Shown here: piece after piece, positions 58,627 through 64,000 of the stretch
How the letters are laid out: every line of letters begins with the position of its first letter
How positions within the stretch are numbered: position 1 is the stretch's first letter
Notes under the pieces: model-generated
Told to the model about the DNA's origin: nothing
What the model saw: only the letters and a program-made list of their open reading frames with translations
Database searches by the model: none
Translations under genes and position numbers: made by a program
DNA from: Centroberyx gerrardi
Taxonomy: Eukaryota > Chordata > Actinopteri > Beryciformes > Berycidae
Direction of reading: 5' to 3'
DNA length: 64,000 nucleotides
Assembly (NCBI RefSeq): GCF_048128805.1
Contig: NC_135998.1
Span: 15,661,656-15,725,655 of the forward strand

Positions 58627-59184
58627 CATCCCTGGGATGCTACAAGGCATTCAGACTTTGATGAAAGTCCTTCTGCCACTGTGGGTGGATAGACAGTGAC
58701 TATGGTAGGGAAGGGAATTCAGTAAGTTTGTCTGATAGAGGTGTGGACATTTCATAAGGCCAGTGGTGAGGCTCATTGAGTCTATACAGACACAGTTCTG
58801 GGGACACAAGGTGTGGGTGTAGGGCAGTCCTTTCTGACAGTCAAGGTAATTTTTGGCAGGAATACTTGGTGACTAACTATGACTAACTGTAAAAGTATTG
58901 TTTCCTATATTTTGTTTATTTTGTCTTGTCTTTAGTGGGAAAGTAGATTCAGTGGGGGAGGGTGTAACAGAGTTAGTTTTGTCTCCACTTTTGTAGCCAC
59001 TGTACAATTGTTTTAGTAAGACATCTTGCTATTGGTTAGATGATTGCATGCTTGCGGATATGTGAGGACGGTGCCATTTGGCTCTTTTTTTTATCTGCAA
59101 GTGGTAAATAAGGTTGTAGGCATGCCTGGACACTTTCTGTACATATATGGCGTTCTGTAGACCCATTAATATGAATGTTTGTAC
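58627..59184. other. Intergenic DNA without a recognised gene
   Basis: No ORF or repeat family assigned. Homology with the MYH 3' flank begins just after it. Confidence 0.4.
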
Positions 59185-60220
59185 TGATCACATGTTCCCG
59201 AGTTCCCAACCTACAAGGATTGGCCAGGAGACTCCTGGAATTTCCCTTGGCCTCCCAGAATGCTAATGCAGTCTGAGAGACTTTTGATTGTGTTTTTTTG
59301 GAGAATCTGAGTGCCCATCAGAGTGCCTGGTTTCAAGCAAAGGTTTTGAATGACAATTGTTATTCAACTGGTTCCTCCACATCATGTGAGACAGTATTGT
59401 ATCTCCAAATTTAACCAGGAATAACCTGAAACAGCCAGATTCTTCATTGTATAATTGGCAAAAGTATGATGGGTAGGATGGACAGTAATAGTAGCTTGCT
59501 TACTTGGCCATGGTTCTGAGTGTAATATAGTGGTATATGGCCTTAATGCATGTGACTTGTGTTGCTGTGCTGCTGGGCAAGTGATGAATCTCTCTCTCAC
59601 ACTCTCTCTCTCGCTCTGTCTCTCTCTTCTGTGTGCGTGGGGCTGTGGCATTTAGTATTTATTCTGGCATGTAGTATTATTTCTGGCAGTGGCAGTTGTA
59701 GCCTTCCCAAGTAAACTGATACCAATGGCATAATTCAGTTGGAATTAGCCAACCATGTTTGTCATTTTCTCAGGACACTTCAAGTACATACCAAGTATAA
59801 CCTGTGACTGTTTCATTTGAGCAAGGATGTCAATGAAAGTAGTGGGCTAGGAAAGGGTTTATTATGATTGCAGGGCCAACATAATTAAAGCATGTGTTAA
59901 CTAATGAGGTACATTTAATCAGGGACCACACAGCCTAACAGGAAACCAACCTCACTATAGACTGCTAAAGTAGTGGCTATGACAATAAAAAGCTGACAAG
60001 TGAGGTATTTCAGCTAGCGGGATTTGGAAGATTACCAGCTTCCAAATAAATTCAGACTCTTTGTTTCCTGGGGCATCCTAGTGGTGGGCTAAGTTGCATG
60101 CAAATTTGGATTTTGTTCCACGTCATCTTCCCTCTTTATGCCATCTTTCTTGTCACTCTTTGTGTTACCGGCCTCAGGCCTAGGGGAACCTGGGCCAGCA
60201 GCAAGTTGCTCTGCTGAGCA

Positions 60221-60295
60221 CTGTTGAGCAATGAAGAAAGGAGGGACACAGAAAACACTTGTCAGCTCGTACGCAGGTTTATTCTGCCGTGCACA
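60221..60295 (-). repeat. 75-bp direct repeat, copy 1
   Basis: Identical to 60938-61012. On the minus strand it includes AATAAA and ends CTCAACAG, then continues TGCTCAGCAGAG. Confidence 0.9.
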
Positions 60296-60572
60296 ATAAT
60301 ATCAAAAACACTTATTATTGTCACCGGACATTCACTTACAAATGACACACAATACCTTTTACTCTCTTTTAACCCATAGGTTATATAGTAAGGTGCATTC
60401 TACATTTCTTCTTAAACAACATGCTCTTATAACAAGTTATCAAAATCAAATAATTACTCAAAAGAAACTAAACAGAGGCACTTCCATTTTACAGCAGTTA
60501 TTCTGTCTAAAACCCACATTTTTACAGCCTGCTCCTAACATGAAATGCAACGTCAAACTCACTGTAACATGG

Positions 60573-60692
60573 CGGGCCGTCTATAGACGCAGTCATTAAA
60601 TAGGTACAGAAAAATATACATTTTAAACACGGGCGGGCCGTCGATAGACGCCGTCATTACATAAACATAGAAGAATATACATTTTAATTCAA
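60573..60692. repeat. Two-copy tandem repeat, unit about 60 bp
   Basis: GGCGGGCCGTCTATAGACGC and GGCGGGCCGTCGATAGACGC head two adjacent units, both ending AATATACATTTTAA. Confidence 0.85.
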
Positions 60693-60937
60693 CGTTTTAC
60701 TGCTTTACCGAAGCTGCATTTTAAAGCTGTACATCCATATTACCCTTAACGAGGTGGAGGATAACTCCGTCGTCGTTAGCATTAGCTTGGGACGCTACAG
60801 TTAGCTAACTGACTTCACTCGACAAAACATCTCTTTTCTTAACAACACTTCCTCAATACAGCTTTTACACAAATCTCCCTGCCATTTCACGGGACTCTAA
60901 GTGATAACTAAATGTGTTTTTTAACATATTTACGTAC

Positions 60938-61012
60938 CTGTTGAGCAATGAAGAAAGGAGGGACACAGAAAACACTTGTCAGCTCGTACGCAGGTTTATT
61001 CTGCCGTGCACA
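60938..61012 (-). repeat. 75-bp direct repeat, copy 2
   Basis: Identical to copy 1, but on the minus strand CTCAACAG is followed by GTACGTAA, a consensus splice donor. This suggests an exon-1 or LTR R-U5-like unit. Confidence 0.9.
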
Positions 61013-62536
61013 TGCGCAGTGCTTGAGCTTAATGCCTCCCTCATTACTCACACTAATGGTGCCACCTGCTGTTCAGATGGTGTAACATGTTTTAGGTGAA
61101 AAATAAAGAAAACAATATATAAAAAGACTTTACTCTGGTTAGTTTGGCACAACATACTCAAAAAAATATAGGGGGTGTCTGTTTTTCATAAAACTACAAA
61201 TAAGTCAATTTTCCAACCCTTTACATTTGCAACAAGACTAGGTAGACCTAGTGCAAGCCGGGCCTCCTCTTGGCTTTCGTACCCTAGTATAATACGTATG
61301 CTGTACTGCCCTCTGCATTGTAGTGATATACTATAAGTGTGGTGGCCTGCAAAAAACATTTTACATGTTTAATTTGTGATATGTTGATTTTGAGTTTTTT
61401 AATCTGTTATGTGTCTAAAAGTAAAAAGTGAGAAAAATGGCTTTAAACGTTCCAAAACATTCAATTTTCTCCAGTGGCATTCCACCAACTTAGTCTACAG
61501 GAAAGTGTAAGGAAAAAACACATCAGCACTGAAAAAAATCCAATATGATTTGTTTTCATTTGTTTAACATACTTGGTCACTTCTTTACAGCAATCTGAAA
61601 TCATAGGATTGTCTTCAGTATGTGTCTGTGGATGTCCTTCACACCTAGCAATGCATTCTGGTAGCGCCACGGTTTCGAGAGACGGCGTGTGACGTTGGCC
61701 GCTCCACAGTTGCATATTGTTGAGGTCTAGGCTACTTTATGCAAATCAGGGGCGTCCAGCGCGACTCACCGCCTCTGGAAACTCCCGAAACTCGTGTACA
61801 AACTTTTAAACTAGCTGTTGTCGATGTAAAATGAAGACAGATTCAGAAACTGCATGGCTTATTTCTCACCTCAAATGTTTGCAGAAACACATTTCGGTGA
61901 ACCATTTTCATAATATAAGAGAAATTTTCCAAACGAGCCGCCATGTTATTACAGTTTGAGATGGCGGCCCAACGAGACAGCGTTCGTCCAATCAGGTGCA
62001 GCAAGGAAGTGTTTATTTGTCGGTCTGTAGTTAAGTTTGTAGATAGAGGGGCACACCCCTCGTGTGAAATGACAGCACTGTGGAAACAACGCGATATCAC
62101 ATATACCACAATAACTGTGTAGGTCTTGACGCCACATCTTGCGCGACTTTCAACAATGGGTAGTCAGTCATTCAGTCAGTCAGTTAGCTACTTTCATTCT
62201 TCTAGGCCGGTCCCAGAGGCCCGGCAAAAATCAGAAAGTTGATTCCACAATGCCAGGTCTAAACTGAGGAGGGCAAGGAACTGTAGCTCCTTGCAAGTTG
62301 CTGTTGCAAGTCACACTTAAATAATCTATCCCCATACTAATTTAAAACTTCAAACTCATATGTCAGTTATGGTGGATATGTGACTGAGTTCTAACTACAG
62401 TTGGGGCCCTTTGTCACTGACTATCTCTCCTGATATAGAATAGCACCTAAATTCTACCACATCAGTTGCTTTGATCACTTGCTTTCTTAAAGGTATGAAG
62501 GAAAGAATAAATACAAGACAAATATTTGTAGAAACA

Positions 62537-62542
62537 TTTATT
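62537..62542 (-). terminator. Polyadenylation signal of MYH-D
   Basis: AATAAA on the minus strand, same position relative to the stop codon as in B and C. Confidence 0.8.
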
Positions 62543-62603
62543 GTATAGAGTCAGCAATGTTGTCATATTTTATGACTTCTTGTGATGCTTTTAATGAGAG
62601 AAG

Positions 62604-64000
<1,397 letters not shown>

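Larger units (their letters stand above)
59185..62603. repeat. 3'-flanking duplicated block of the MYH unit (copy D) with a 2.3-kb insertion
   Basis: 59185-59985 and 62281-62603 together match 26274-27058 downstream of gene C. Between them, 59990-62280 has no counterpart in copies B or C. The insertion contains the 75-bp direct repeats and GC-rich DNA around 61690-62150 but no recognised protein. Confidence 0.75.

Noticed and set aside
60573..60692. Direct repeats considered as a CRISPR-like array
   Set aside because: Only two units, no spacer regularity, and eukaryotic nuclear context.

Overview
This window is teleost fish nuclear DNA. It carries a tandem array of fast skeletal muscle myosin heavy chain (MYH) genes, all on the minus strand, separated by transposon-filled spacers. 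The teleost reading rests on the MYH cluster type, with closely spaced copies of 39 coding exons each, and on the mobile elements: DIRS1-like, L2, L1, Tc1, hAT, piggyBac and a Gypsy element primed by tRNA-Trp.

Layout in ascending coordinates. (A) 1-2735: a 5'-truncated, decayed MYH copy with premature stops and a lost splice acceptor. 2736-4940: small repeats, a Tc1 fragment and an L2 fragment. (B) 5440-17410: a complete MYH gene. 18541-26270: a Tc1 stub, a MITE candidate, a DIRS1-like retroelement, a broken THAP exon, a nearly intact hAT element, a hammerhead ribozyme motif and a 5'-truncated L2. (C) 27059-38980: a second complete MYH gene. 40118-59184: a deep transposon nest. Its first part is a non-autonomous hAT containing a Gypsy LTR element, which contains another hAT. 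Its second part is a DIRS element split by an L1, which itself holds a DIRS-derived hairpin and a piggyBac. LINE fragments follow. (D) 62604-64000: the 3' end of a further MYH gene that runs off the window.

B and C each splice by hand to exactly 5,811 coding nt (1,936 residues plus stop) with the same exon lengths. Each has two non-coding 5' exons and a TATA-type promoter, about 1.1 kb of shared upstream sequence and a shared 3' flank. They are recent duplicates, alike even in introns, apart from local islands that look like gene conversion. Nothing between the MYH genes looks like a working host gene.

All splice sites and alignments were read by eye. Family names come from motif recognition, not from database searches.
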